From: CAIKMD01 sp036490955
GTDB lineage: Bacteria > Pseudomonadota > Alphaproteobacteria > ATCC43930 > CGMCC-115725
Assembly: GCA_036490955.1 (NCBI GenBank)
Contig: DASXCX010000262.1
Span: forward strand, 1-16,581
Length of the DNA stretch: 16,581 nucleotides
Direction of reading: 5' to 3'
The translations under genes were made by a program, and so were the position numbers. Below the pieces are notes generated by a model, which saw nothing but the letters and a program-made list of their open reading frames with translations, searched no databases and was not told the origin of the DNA. Positions 1-8,095 of the stretch are shown one piece after another (position 1 is the first letter of the stretch; every line of letters begins with the position of its first letter).

Positions 1-362
1 TTCTTCACCTCGCCGAGGATGAAGAACGGGCGATAGTTCATAACCTGCAGATTGACGTGCGGATTGACGAGATAGTCCTTGCCATAGGCGTTGGTAATGA
101 AACTCTCGGCATCGCCAACCGTCTTGCCAGCGATGCGCACCGACCCGATCAGCGGCAAAGTGACCTCGCCCTGGTCGTTCACGTCGAAATCGCCTGACAG
201 GTCTTTCTCGCCGAACACGGTGACCCGGACCTTATCGCCGACGCCGAGCTTATAAGCGGTAAGATCGGCAGCCTGGGATGTCGATGACAAAAGCGCAGCG
301 GAAATCAGCAGAACCGCCGCAACCAAGCAACGGATCGCACCCCTCGCGAATAGGTCGTACAT
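1..362 (-). CDS. Polysaccharide export protein, Wza/GumB-like (5' part only)
   Basis: This is the N-terminal ~120 residues of a periplasmic/outer-membrane polysaccharide export protein; the rest lies beyond the left edge. The reading frame starts at ATG 362. It opens with a basic N-terminus and a hydrophobic stretch (LVAAVLLISAALLSS) ending in SQAA, a plausible signal peptide. The mature part begins DLTAYKLGVGDKVRVTVFGE and continues with GEVTLPLIGSVRIAGKT, a PHVNLQV strand and FFILGEV. This is the classic order of the Poly_export domain followed by the start of a SLBB domain. Family members form the outer-membrane channel for EPS or capsule. It is the last gene visible in the minus-strand EPS block, 81 bp after the beta-barrel gene. 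No lipobox Cys is seen near the cleavage region, unlike E. coli Wza. Confidence 0.9.
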   Translation of the reverse strand, partial: MYDLFARGAIRCLVAAVLLISAALLSSTSQAADLTAYKLGVGDKVRVTVFGEKDLSGDFDVNDQGEVTLPLIGSVRIAGKTVGDAESFITNAYGKDYLVNPHVNLQVMNYRPFFILGEVK

Positions 363-395
363 GGATCGACTCACCAAGTTGACGCAGCGCCGAGC

Positions 396-410
396 GCCCT
401 CGAAGAGGGC
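396..410. other. Small intercistronic hairpin
   Basis: GCCCTC-GAA-GAGGGC forms a 6-bp GC stem with a 3-nt loop between the beta-barrel stop (444) and the export-protein start (362). No T-run follows on the minus strand, so a strong terminator is unlikely. It may be an mRNA-stabilising or attenuating hairpin inside the operon. Confidence 0.35.
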
Positions 411-443
411 AATCGACGATGCGACCGAAAACTTTAAACTTGC

Positions 444-1751
444 TTAAAATTCTACCTGTACACCGAGCATCATAATCAGTCGATCAAAATCCGCGTTGGT
501 CGTCGCCGTCGAAGTGGACGACCGCGAGCTGTAGGTGAGGTTGGCGCTCAGCCGCAGATTCCGATTAAGCAAATATTTCGCGCCGGCGCCGATCAGGAAC
601 GTATCGTCGGTCCGAATAATGCCGTTGTAACTGTCGTGAATATAGCCGGCGTTCCCGGTCAGAATGACGTTACGCAGCAATTCATGCTCGACGACGACAG
701 CCACATTGCTTTCGGTCGAGCTCGATGCGGGGGCGATGTCGGTTTCGGCGACGGATTGCGACGCCGAGCCCTTGATCGACCACAGAGGCGTGATGTTCCA
801 GATGAGGTTTCCGCCGAACGCGAAGCTCTGCGGCGACTTCCAGACGGGACTGTCATAGTCCTGCTCGAGATAGCCGCCGTAGATCTCGCCCGTGATCAGG
901 CGCGTGATCTCGACCGCGGTGCCCGCATCCACTTCCCAACCATGGGAGTTGCGCTTGACGTTGAGGTTGGGATCGACGGCGTTGTACACGCGATCGTTGC
1001 CGACGAAGCGAAGGAATGCACGATAGCCCGGGATGATCTCGTAGGAGATGCGCGGCGCGATCACATATTCGATGCGATCCCGGAACTGCTGATCGATCGT
1101 CGCCCCGGTCACGCCGTTGACCGCGTTGTTGTAGTCGTACGAGGTGAGCGTGCCGTCGACGCGGAAGCCGAGGCGGCCCGGCTCGTGAACGAAACCGAGA
1201 TAGCCGACCGTCTGCTTGTATTCGGTAGGATTTCTGCCCAGCGCCGCGTCCGGCGAACTCCGATCTTCATGCGTCAGCGTATAAGCCCCCGCGCCAACGA
1301 GATAGACTTGGTTCTCGATGTCGTAGCGGCCGCCGGCATTGGCATTGACGTTGTTGACGTTCTCCGTGGTGTGGCTCGCATAGAGCTTCGATTCCTCGCT
1401 GACGCTGGCAGCGACCGCGTGGCGGTTCCAATCGGAGTTGATCGAGATGCTCGGCGTCAGATCGGCGTAGAAATCGCTTTGCGCGCCGCCCGATGTCGCG
1501 AAGATGTTGCTATCGTAGACGCCCGCCGCCGCGAGCGACGGATGAATGGTGAAGCTGCCGAGGCGGAGCCCGAGCGCGTCGTAATCCGGCCGCTCGCGAT
1601 TTCCGACCGTGGTGCCTTCAGGACCGACGGCGGAAGGCTCAAGCGCATTGCCCGGAAAAGCCGGAATCGGCTGGACCGACTGGGCTGCAGCCGCGCCGCT
1701 CATCAACAAAAGCGCCACCACCGCCGCCGAAGCCGTTTCGGTTCTTCTCAT
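444..1751 (-). CDS. Outer-membrane beta-barrel protein, BBP2_2 family
   Basis: This 435-residue protein has a signal peptide (basic start, then AAVVALLLMSGAAAAQS). Around residues 54-86 it carries the segment RPDYDALGLRLGSFTIHP followed by GVYDSNIF, which is characteristic of the putative beta-barrel porin 2 family (PF10082). The rest alternates short amphipathic strands rich in Tyr, Gly and Asn, and the chain ends VQVEF with a terminal Phe, as expected for BAM-inserted barrels. Such proteins are common next to Wza/GumB-type exporters in alphaproteobacterial EPS loci, where they are thought to help the polymer across the outer membrane. Start ATG 1751 is preceded by a GGGGGT stretch at suitable spacing. 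The family assignment is firm from the motif; the role in EPS secretion is inferred from the neighbours. Confidence 0.85.
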   Translation of the reverse strand: MRRTETASAAVVALLLMSGAAAAQSVQPIPAFPGNALEPSAVGPEGTTVGNRERPDYDALGLRLGSFTIHPSLAAAGVYDSNIFATSGGAQSDFYADLTPSISINSDWNRHAVAASVSEESKLYASHTTENVNNVNANAGGRYDIENQVYLVGAGAYTLTHEDRSSPDAALGRNPTEYKQTVGYLGFVHEPGRLGFRVDGTLTSYDYNNAVNGVTGATIDQQFRDRIEYVIAPRISYEIIPGYRAFLRFVGNDRVYNAVDPNLNVKRNSHGWEVDAGTAVEITRLITGEIYGGYLEQDYDSPVWKSPQSFAFGGNLIWNITPLWSIKGSASQSVAETDIAPASSSTESNVAVVVEHELLRNVILTGNAGYIHDSYNGIIRTDDTFLIGAGAKYLLNRNLRLSANLTYSSRSSTSTATTNADFDRLIMMLGVQVEF

Positions 1752-1800
1752 TCAGACCCCCGAGAACCCCATTCTAGAGAACACTCTGCTTCTGACGAAC

Positions 1801-1834
1801 ACCGTGGCGCGGGCCCTTTGGGCCACGCCACGGT
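1801..1834. other. Long GC-rich hairpin between the secreted-protein and beta-barrel genes
   Basis: ACCGTGGCG (1801-1809) pairs perfectly with CGCCACGGT (1826-1834). Inside it GGCCC-TTT-GGGCC (1812-1824) adds five more pairs, with a small asymmetric bulge. The hairpin lies after the stop of the 1855-2319 gene and before the beta-barrel start. No U-tract follows it on the minus strand, so it could be a partial terminator, a processing site or a stabiliser separating expression of the two genes. Confidence 0.5.
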
Positions 1835-1854
1835 GCCTTATAGGGGGCGAAGCA

Positions 1855-2319
1855 TTACCTCTGACTAACACCCGTGGTAAAGGGGGCAATCAACGGCGCA
1901 CCCACGCCCTGCGCGCCTGACGGGCCTTGAAAGCCGGGCGAATTGGGGCCTTGCAAAGCGCCCAACGGCCCAAGCGCGGCGGTCTGCACATCCTGCTGAT
2001 CCTGCGGCAACGCGGCGATCACCGCGGCAATGATGTCTTGCGCATAGTTGGGATCGGCATTCACCGCCGCACCCGCGATCAACGCTGCATCGGCGGGAAA
2101 TTTGGTCGTCGCCGCTGCCGCGATCTCGGGGCCCAAGCTCGGATCGGCCGTCACCAGCGCCGTAATCGTCGCGGTGATCGCATCCGTGTTATCCGCGCTG
2201 AGACCGTCAATTTGCTGCTGGATCGCCGGCGGCAAGTCGGCCCAGCTGACGGAGGGCACAACGAGTAGCACCGAACCTGCCACTGCTACGAGCCCTAGAA
2301 ACCGAAAGATTGAGCGCAC
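1855..2319 (-). CDS. Small secreted Ala-rich protein with internal repeat and collagen-like tail, function unknown
   Basis: I do not recognise this 154-residue protein. The GTG start at 2319 is chosen because AGGAGAG lies five bases upstream; the nearby ATG at 2324 is in another frame and soon stops. Residues 1-27 form a signal peptide (LVAVAGSVLLVVPSVSWA). The mature body is Ala/Asp-rich and appears to hold an imperfect ~30-residue duplication: TADPSLGPEIAAAATTKFPAD against NADPNYAQDIIAAVIAALPQD. It contains no Cys. The C-terminal part has PGFQGPSGAQGVGAP, a few Gly-X-Y-like triplets. It sits inside the EPS export block but has its own promoter-like element at 2375-2410. A surface or matrix-associated helical protein is possible; no function is claimed. 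Confidence 0.7.
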   Translation of the reverse strand: MRSIFRFLGLVAVAGSVLLVVPSVSWADLPPAIQQQIDGLSADNTDAITATITALVTADPSLGPEIAAAATTKFPADAALIAGAAVNADPNYAQDIIAAVIAALPQDQQDVQTAALGPLGALQGPNSPGFQGPSGAQGVGAPLIAPFTTGVSQR

Positions 2320-2374
2320 CGCATCTCTCCTGAAAATGATTCTCTGTTAACCAAACCCCTGAAATCGCAAGAAT

Positions 2375-2410
2375 AAGTTACAGCGGTTAAAGAAAAGAAA
2401 TCAAGTTATT
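2375..2410 (-). promoter_or_regulatory. Promoter-like element, copy 1 (AATAACTTGATT-N18-TAACTT)
   Basis: Read on the minus strand, the 12-mer AATAACTTGATT (2399-2410) is followed after exactly 18 bp by TAACTT (2375-2380). TTGATT resembles a -35 box and TAACTT a -10 box. The -10 end lies 55 bp before the GTG at 2319. The same 12-mer, spacer length and hexamer recur before the lasso precursor (16092-16127), which makes chance unlikely. The surrounding ~90 bp are AT-rich compared with the genes. Confidence 0.6.
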
Positions 2411-2430
2411 TCGCGCTATTGCAACCCATT

Positions 2431-3135
2431 TCACGGGCCTATGCGGCGATGCTTGGCGATGCTTAACGCGGCCGGACCGAATCCTGACCGAGCTAGCCGC
2501 CCCGCTCGCCCCCCGGCCGGGGGCGCTGGCTTCTGCCCGTATTCGGCAGGGCAGGCCGCAGCGACGGTGAGATGCTCCGTCTCACCGCCAAACCCGAGGG
2601 CATTGACGAAAACCTCGCCGTTGAAGGGATGGCCATATGCCACGATCGCGATCGCTGCCGCGGCCAGAGCGAGCGGCTTCACCGACCGCGCGCCGGCGCC
2701 GCCATGCCAGTACCCCAACACGAAGATCGCCAGCGCCACCAACCCGATCCCGAGGCCGAGCAGGATTTCGGCGACCGTGTGCGCGTCGATAACATAACGT
2801 CCGACCGCGATCGCAACGACCAGCGTGCCGCCGGCGACGGCGAGCGGCCAACGGGCCCAGGCCGGGGCACGCGGCGCGATCACCGCGACCAGCGCGCCGT
2901 AGATCAGCGTCGCGAAACTGACATGGCCGCTCGGACCGCGGAGCACGGGAGTGATGGGACACGCATGGAGATAGATCTTCGATATCGCGGTTGCGCCGCC
3001 GCACATGACCACGGCCACACCGAGCCAGAGCGCCGCGTGCGGCCGGGTGCTGAAAAGCCAGGCGAGCAGAGCAGCGGCCAATGACAGCAAAAGACCGGTA
3101 TCGCCAAATGCGTTGAGGATGCCAATACCGCTCAT
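2431..3135 (-). CDS. PAP2-family membrane phosphatase of the EPS operon
   Basis: This is a 234-residue integral membrane protein. ATG 3135 is chosen because it overlaps the stop of the upstream glycosyltransferase (ATGA), a sign of translational coupling; longer in-frame starts run into that gene. The PAP2 signature is present: K53 in an ISKIYLHACP segment, PSGH at 68-71, and R113...H119 in GRYVIDAHTVAEILLG. The canonical Asp of the third motif (HxxxD) is Glu123 here. About five or six hydrophobic segments surround the motifs. PAP2 enzymes in such loci may dephosphorylate undecaprenyl pyrophosphate or related lipid carriers, recycling the carrier after polymerisation. That role is inferred from context. 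The C-terminal ~70 residues are not part of the conserved core. Confidence 0.8.
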   Translation of the reverse strand: MSGIGILNAFGDTGLLLSLAAALLAWLFSTRPHAALWLGVAVVMCGGATAISKIYLHACPITPVLRGPSGHVSFATLIYGALVAVIAPRAPAWARWPLAVAGGTLVVAIAVGRYVIDAHTVAEILLGLGIGLVALAIFVLGYWHGGAGARSVKPLALAAAAIAIVAYGHPFNGEVFVNALGFGGETEHLTVAAACPAEYGQKPAPPAGGRAGRLARSGFGPAALSIAKHRRIGP

Positions 3136-4367
3136 GCACCGCGCCCGGCGCAAGCGAGGAAATCCTGCTCGAAGCGACCGAGTGTTGCGTCGATCGTCAT
3201 CCCGCCGGCAATTCGCAGCGCGGCTCGGCCCATTGCCCGCCGCAGCGCGTCCTCTCGGCAAAGCCTTTCGATAGCCGCCGCCAGCGCAACCGGCTCTTCC
3301 GGCGGCACGATAACGCCGGCATCTTCCAAGGTGAGCGCGAGCTGCGAGGTAGCCGGCGCCGTGGCGATCACCGGCTTTCCAACCGCAAGCATGGCGCCGA
3401 GCTTCGAGGGCATGACGAGATCGGCAACCCCGCGACGCTGCGGCAAAATATGAATATCGGCGACGTTCAAAAGGCGATTAAACCGCTCGATCGGCTGCAG
3501 GGGCAGGAATTTGACGTTGGCGAGTCCCGCGGCACGTTGCTCTAAGCCGGCGAGCGCCGGACCGGCGCCCGCGAGCAGGAATAGCGGCGCGCCTGCGCCC
3601 TGCCCCGCGAGGCAGCGGGCCGCGTCGATGACCGTCTCCAATCCCTGTTTTGTCCCCATGCTTCCGGCGTACAGAACGACGCAACGGCCGTCGTCTACGC
3701 CAAATTCACGGCGCAACGCATGCGCCTCGGGGATAGGAAACACCTGCGCCGTATCAATCCAGTTGGGACAGAGTCCCAGCCGGTCCGGTACGACGCCTTT
3801 ATCCGCAAGCGCACGCCGCATGTTCGGCGAGATCGTCGAGACCAGATCGAAGCGCCGCAACAATCCGCGCTCGACACCCTGGGCCGCGGCGAGGACGCGG
3901 CGATGGGTGACGATCTGCAATTCGATCGCCGCTTCGATCTCAAGATCTTGCACATGCAGCCAGGATTTCGCGCCATGCGCGCGCGCCAAGGCCAGTGCCA
4001 GGGGCGCGGCCGCCAAGGTCGGGGCGATCGCGCCGACGACATCGAAGCGCCGGCCGCGCGCGCCGATGAGCGCGCCTGGGGCACTCGACAAGGCGAAGGA
4101 GAGAAAATGCACGAGCCGGCGCGCGCCGTTCGGCCACTTCGGCACGTAGAGCGGACAGCGGACGATCCGGCAGCCGCGCCACATCTCGCGCTCCCAGGTC
4201 CAGCCACGCAAGCCCGGCGTGCGCGTCCAGCCCGGATAATAAGGTCGCGTCGTGACGACGGAGACATCGTGGCCGCGTGCCGCAAGCCAGGCAGCCATTT
4301 CGCCCGTGTATTTACCGATACCGGTGAGCTCGGGCGCGAAGTTAAGGCCGATGATGAGAAGATTCAT
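3132..4367 (-). CDS. WcaI-like GT4 glycosyltransferase
   Basis: This is a 411-residue cytosolic or membrane-associated glycosyltransferase of GT-B fold. The chosen start at ATG 4367 gives MNLLIIGLNFAPELTGIGKY, the typical N-terminus of WcaI-type colanic-acid enzymes. TGEMAAWLAARGHDVSVVTTR and PYYPGW follow. The C-terminal donor domain shows VLYAGSMGTKQGLETVIDA, LLAGAGP, VKFLPLQP, and ADLVMPSKLGAMLAVGKPVIAT, which includes the usual donor-binding region. It probably adds a later sugar to the undecaprenyl-linked repeat unit started by the WcaJ-like enzyme, whose stop is 20 bp upstream. Downstream it overlaps the PAP2 gene by four bases. Donor and acceptor sugars cannot be read from the sequence. 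Confidence 0.88.
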   Translation of the reverse strand: MNLLIIGLNFAPELTGIGKYTGEMAAWLAARGHDVSVVTTRPYYPGWTRTPGLRGWTWEREMWRGCRIVRCPLYVPKWPNGARRLVHFLSFALSSAPGALIGARGRRFDVVGAIAPTLAAAPLALALARAHGAKSWLHVQDLEIEAAIELQIVTHRRVLAAAQGVERGLLRRFDLVSTISPNMRRALADKGVVPDRLGLCPNWIDTAQVFPIPEAHALRREFGVDDGRCVVLYAGSMGTKQGLETVIDAARCLAGQGAGAPLFLLAGAGPALAGLEQRAAGLANVKFLPLQPIERFNRLLNVADIHILPQRRGVADLVMPSKLGAMLAVGKPVIATAPATSQLALTLEDAGVIVPPEEPVALAAAIERLCREDALRRAMGRAALRIAGGMTIDATLGRFEQDFLACAGRGA

Positions 4368-4387
4368 GGGACGAGCGGCGACGCCGC

Positions 4388-5917
4388 TCAATAGGCGTTG
4401 TCTTGCTTCCAGATAGCGATGGCGGTCATGGCGATGATCTTGAGATCGAGCCAGAACGACCAATGATCGATGTACCAAAGATCGAAGGCCACGCGATTGC
4501 GGGCCTTCTCTTCGGTGTCGATCTCGCCCCGGTGGCCATGGACCTGAGCCCAGCCGGTGATACCCGGCCGAACACGGTGCCGGAGAAAATACTCGCCGAC
4601 GGCTTCGTAATAAAGCTTCGCGCCGGCGCGCATCGCCACCGCATGCGGCCGGGGGCCGACGACCGACATCTCGCCGCGGACCACGTTGATGAGCTGCGGC
4701 AACTCGTCGAGGCTGAAGCGCCGCAAGAAGCGACCGACGCGCGTGACGCGCGGATCGTCCGGCACGGTGCGAATCTCGCCCGGCGGATTGCTTTGCTCCG
4801 CATACATGGTGCGGAACTTGAAGACACGAATGACCTTGTTGTTGAAGCCAAAGCGATTCTGCAGGAAGAACACCGGCCCGTTGCTGTCGAGCTTCACCAG
4901 TAGCGCGGTCACGGCCATGACCGGCGCGGCGAGAACGAGAAGCAGCATGCCGAGGACCCAATCCTCGAGCCATTTCGCCATGCCGCTCCAATGCTTCAAC
5001 GGCCGGTCGATGATCTCGAGCGTGCGCGCCGTCGCCGTCGCGCCGATGGCGCGTAGGGGAAAGCCGCCAATCTCGTCGATCGAGAGCCGCAGATCGACAG
5101 GCAGCGTCTTGAGTTTGGCGACCAGCTCGGCGATGCGGAGATCGGCACGCAGCGGCAAGGCGATGATGATCTCGTCAATCACCGATTGCCGCGCCAGAGT
5201 GATGAGATCGTCCGTCGTGCCCAGAACCGGGCAGCCGCACACCGTGCCCGGGACGCGCGACATCCGGTCGTCGAACACGCCGGTGATGCGCACAAAATCG
5301 TCGTCGCTCGCCAGCATGCGGGATACCAGCCGCTCGCCGATGTCGCCCGCGCCGACGACCGCCACCTTGCGCGTCAACCGGCCGCTGCGCGTCCATTGCC
5401 GGAACAGATAAAACAGCGACACGCGGACTACCGCGAGTCCGCAAAATGTCAGGACGACCCAGCTAATCGACCAGCCGCGCGAGTAGAAGGTCGCCATCTT
5501 GACGACGAAAGCGAGCGTTGCGAGCACGGCAACCGTCGCACCCCACGCGAAGGCAACCCGCGTCAGCTGCGCGCGCAAACGCACCAGATGGGAGAAGTTG
5601 TAGCTGTCGGTCTTGCGCAGCAGCACCACGAGCATGACGGCAGCCGCAAGCACGGCCATGCCGTAGCGGTCGTATTCGAAGCGCTCGCCGACGACGCTGA
5701 TCACGTAGGCGAGATAGGCGGCAACGCCCGCACCCAGGACCGCCATGAAATCAACGAGTTGCAGGAGCCCGGCGATGACCTCATGGGACATCGTGCGAAC
5801 CGCGTCGGGGCGTCCGCCGGCCGTTCCATAGGGCGGGCGCCGCGCGGCCTCAGGGTGGGCCACCCGGTCAGCAACCGTGTCCAAAGGCACCGCTTCGCCT
5901 TCTCTCAAATCGGACAA
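4388..5917 (-). CDS. WcaJ-like undecaprenyl-phosphate sugar-1-phosphate transferase
   Basis: This 509-residue polyprenyl glycosylphosphotransferase is the initiating enzyme of the EPS repeat unit, transferring sugar-1-phosphate from a UDP-sugar to undecaprenyl phosphate. Four hydrophobic segments lie between residues ~45 and 170. A Rossmann-like CoA-binding domain (KVAVVGAGDIGERLV, ~184-198) follows, then one more membrane helix (~318-340) and the catalytic domain. That domain shows KFRTM (367-371), DELPQLINV (404-412), MSVVGPRP (417-424) and RPGITGWAQV (450-459). The TTG start is chosen because AGGAGA sits six bases upstream and no other in-frame start precedes it; a later ATG at residue 43 would remove only the polar N-tail. 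Length and architecture match the WcaJ/GumD/ExoY-like long form. It is probably first in the tightly packed trio with the GT and PAP2 genes. Confidence 0.93.
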   Translation of the reverse strand: MSDLREGEAVPLDTVADRVAHPEAARRPPYGTAGGRPDAVRTMSHEVIAGLLQLVDFMAVLGAGVAAYLAYVISVVGERFEYDRYGMAVLAAAVMLVVLLRKTDSYNFSHLVRLRAQLTRVAFAWGATVAVLATLAFVVKMATFYSRGWSISWVVLTFCGLAVVRVSLFYLFRQWTRSGRLTRKVAVVGAGDIGERLVSRMLASDDDFVRITGVFDDRMSRVPGTVCGCPVLGTTDDLITLARQSVIDEIIIALPLRADLRIAELVAKLKTLPVDLRLSIDEIGGFPLRAIGATATARTLEIIDRPLKHWSGMAKWLEDWVLGMLLLVLAAPVMAVTALLVKLDSNGPVFFLQNRFGFNNKVIRVFKFRTMYAEQSNPPGEIRTVPDDPRVTRVGRFLRRFSLDELPQLINVVRGEMSVVGPRPHAVAMRAGAKLYYEAVGEYFLRHRVRPGITGWAQVHGHRGEIDTEEKARNRVAFDLWYIDHWSFWLDLKIIAMTAIAIWKQDNAY

Positions 5918-6069
5918 AAACGATCTCCTAGCCCGAACCGACGCGCCGAACCTCCAAAACCGCCGCGCACCCCTCGCGGCTCCATACTGATAACCTTGCT
6001 CTTCTAGCTGAATGTTGAGATTCCCGGTTTTTAGATATTATTGAGAGAACTAAATGAGCTCTATTCTCT

Positions 6070-7872
6070 CTATAGTGGAAGAGCGGCGGCTGCGGCATCT
6101 GGGCGAGCCCCCGGCGCGCTCTCTTCTTGCCGGACAAGCAGGAAATTCCCGATCGCAAGCAGGTCCATGCGCGTGCGCAAGAAGCAGTCCAAGGCTTCGC
6201 GCGGTGCGCACACCACCGGCTCATTTTCGTTGAAGGACGTATTGAGCACCATCGGCACGCCGCTGATGTCGCGGAAGCACTCGATCAAACGATGGTATCG
6301 AGGATTGGCGGCCCGGGTCACGGTCTGAAGTCGCCCGGTGCCATCGACATGCGTCACCGCCGGGATCTGCGACCGCCGCTCCGCGCGGATGCGGAACACC
6401 TGCATCATGAACGGGACGTCGTCATCGGTCTCGAACCATTGCGGCACCGCATCGCGCAGGACCGAGGGCGCGAAGGGGCGGAAGGATTCGCGGCGCTTGA
6501 TCTTGCGATTGAGGATGTCTTTCATGTCGCCGCGACGCGGATCGCAGACGATCGAGCGGTTGCCGAGCGCGCGCGGTCCCCACTCCATTCGGCCTTGAAA
6601 CCAACCGACGACCTTGCCGCTCGCGATCGCCGCCGCGACTTCCTGGCAGAGCTCGTCCTCGCTTCCGGCGCGGCGAACATAAATGGCGCGATCCGCATGC
6701 CCTGCGAGGGCCTCGTCGATTGCGCTTTCGATCTCGCTATCGGTGAATTCCGGGCCCCAGAACGCATGCTCCATCGGCGCGGCACGGCGATGGACGCCGA
6801 GCCCATGCCAGACCTGCATCGCCGCCCCGAGCGCGCCGCCCGCATCCCCTGCCGCCGCCTGGATATAGCAACGGCGAAACTTCGTGCGCTCGTACACTTT
6901 TCCGTTCGCGACCGAATTGAAGGCGCAACCGCCCGAGAGCACGAGATCGGACACTTGATAGCGCTGATAGGCGCGATCGAGCAGGGTGAAGAAAGCCTCC
7001 TCGAACGCGCACTGGATCGAGCTCGCGATATCCTTGTGCCGCTGCTCAAGCGGCTCGCTCGGTTCACGCTTCGGCCCGAGCAACTCCTCGAGCGCTTCGG
7101 AAAACAGTCTATCGGAGGATGGCGCGCAATCGCGCCACTCGAAGGCGCGCCGCTCCGCGTGATGGCGGAAATAGCGCAGGTTCAGCCGGAAGCTGCCGTC
7201 GCTCTGTGAGCGCAGGACTTCCGAGAGCGCCGAGAGATAGCGCGGCGTCCCGTAAGGCGCGAGGCCCATCACCTTGTACTCGTCGCCATAGTTCGGGAAG
7301 CCGATATATTGCGTCAGCGCCTCGTAAAAGATGCCGAGCGAATGTGGAAACGGCACACGGGCGGCGACATCGATATGGCTGCCGCGTCCGAGTCCCCAAG
7401 AGGCGGTCGCAAAATCGCCCGAGCCGTCAACCGAAACGCAAACCGCCTCCTCGAACGGCGAGACAAGGAAGGCCGAAGCCATGTGCGCGAGGTGATGCTC
7501 GACCTGGTGGACTTGGCCGCGAAATCCGCCGCCCGGAAAACTGCGCGCGATCTCCGTGCCGAGCGAGGCCCAGCGCTGGCCGTGGCGCAAGCGATCGAGG
7601 ACGAAACGCCAATCCGGGCGCTGGCGCAGCGTAAAGGCGAGTTTGTGTGCGAGGTTAGCCTTCGGATTGCGATTGATCGCGACGTGGTCAACATCCGCGA
7701 TGCCGATCTTGCCCGCCGCGAGGCAATAGCGGATCGCCTCGCTGGGAAAGCCCGCCCAATGCTTGATGCGGCGAAAACGTTCTTCCTCCGCCGCAGCAAC
7801 GAGCACGCCATCGCGAACGAGACACGCCGCGGAATCGCCGTGCCACGCGTTAACACCTAGGATGTTCGTCAT
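6070..7872 (-). CDS. Carbamoyltransferase, NodU/TobZ (CmcH) family
   Basis: This 600-residue O-carbamoyltransferase would use carbamoyl phosphate and ATP to make carbamoyl-adenylate and transfer the carbamoyl group to a hydroxyl. N-terminal domain motifs include MTNILGVNAWHGDSAACL, VEHHLAHMASAF (metal-binding His at 126/127 and 130), VSVDGSGD (~147-153), GDEYKVMGLAPYG (~195-207), and LSGGCAFNSVANGK (~311-324). The C-terminal domain has GRMEWGPRALGNRS and RRESFRPFAPSVL, then NTSFNENEPVV. Length and both domains are complete. It is transcribed with the EPS genes, ending 152 bp before the WcaJ-like start, so the simplest role is carbamoylation of an EPS sugar, as NodU does for Nod factors. It also sits divergently next to the lasso exporter, so a peptide substrate cannot be excluded. 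Confidence 0.92.
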   Translation of the reverse strand: MTNILGVNAWHGDSAACLVRDGVLVAAAEEERFRRIKHWAGFPSEAIRYCLAAGKIGIADVDHVAINRNPKANLAHKLAFTLRQRPDWRFVLDRLRHGQRWASLGTEIARSFPGGGFRGQVHQVEHHLAHMASAFLVSPFEEAVCVSVDGSGDFATASWGLGRGSHIDVAARVPFPHSLGIFYEALTQYIGFPNYGDEYKVMGLAPYGTPRYLSALSEVLRSQSDGSFRLNLRYFRHHAERRAFEWRDCAPSSDRLFSEALEELLGPKREPSEPLEQRHKDIASSIQCAFEEAFFTLLDRAYQRYQVSDLVLSGGCAFNSVANGKVYERTKFRRCYIQAAAGDAGGALGAAMQVWHGLGVHRRAAPMEHAFWGPEFTDSEIESAIDEALAGHADRAIYVRRAGSEDELCQEVAAAIASGKVVGWFQGRMEWGPRALGNRSIVCDPRRGDMKDILNRKIKRRESFRPFAPSVLRDAVPQWFETDDDVPFMMQVFRIRAERRSQIPAVTHVDGTGRLQTVTRAANPRYHRLIECFRDISGVPMVLNTSFNENEPVVCAPREALDCFLRTRMDLLAIGNFLLVRQEESAPGARPDAAAAALPL

Positions 7873-7984
7873 GGGGCGGTGATCTTGTCATGGGCTAGAG
7901 GGGCATTCAATTGCAATCCCAGGCAAAGTCGTGCTGGCGAGAGTGCGGCGCCGCGCGAGTCTCGCTGGCGCGGGTTAGAACGAA

Positions 7985-8006
7985 GTTAACGATAGCTATG
8001 GTTAAC
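7985..8006. promoter_or_regulatory. 22-bp near-perfect palindrome, candidate divergent operator
   Basis: GTTAAC-N-ATAGCTAT-N-GTTAAC is symmetric except at one base pair (G opposite G). It lies in the 223-bp gap between the carbamoyltransferase start (7872, minus) and the exporter start (8096, plus), about 90-110 bp from each. Its position and symmetry suit a dimeric regulator controlling both directions. No regulator gene is visible in the window, and no clear -35/-10 pair could be fixed around it. Confidence 0.45.
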
Positions 8007-8095
8007 AGCGTGCTAAGGCGGACGCGGCGTCGCGCGGAATGGCGAAGTCTGATAGAGAAACGACCATGCTCTTCCGTCCGAAGCCCTGATCGACG

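Noticed and set aside
636..1868. 410-residue plus-strand ORF opposite the beta-barrel gene
   Set aside because: Its product is Arg/Asp/Val-rich with no recognisable domain, and it mirrors the codon pattern of the clear BBP2_2 gene on the other strand. It is a high-GC antisense shadow.
4368..4991. N-terminal extension of the glycosyltransferase frame into the WcaJ-like gene
   Set aside because: The added residues are Arg-rich shadow sequence of the upstream gene, and the MNLLIIGLNFAPE start at 4367 is typical of the family.
6043..6070. Terminator after the carbamoyltransferase (GAGAGAA/TTCTCTC stem)
   Set aside because: The stem is 7 bp with a 14-base loop, low GC, and overlaps the stop codon; there is no proper U-tract. 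Support is too weak to list.
6127..7209. 360-residue plus-strand ORF opposite the carbamoyltransferase
   Set aside because: The minus-strand frame has full-length family motifs throughout; this ORF has none.
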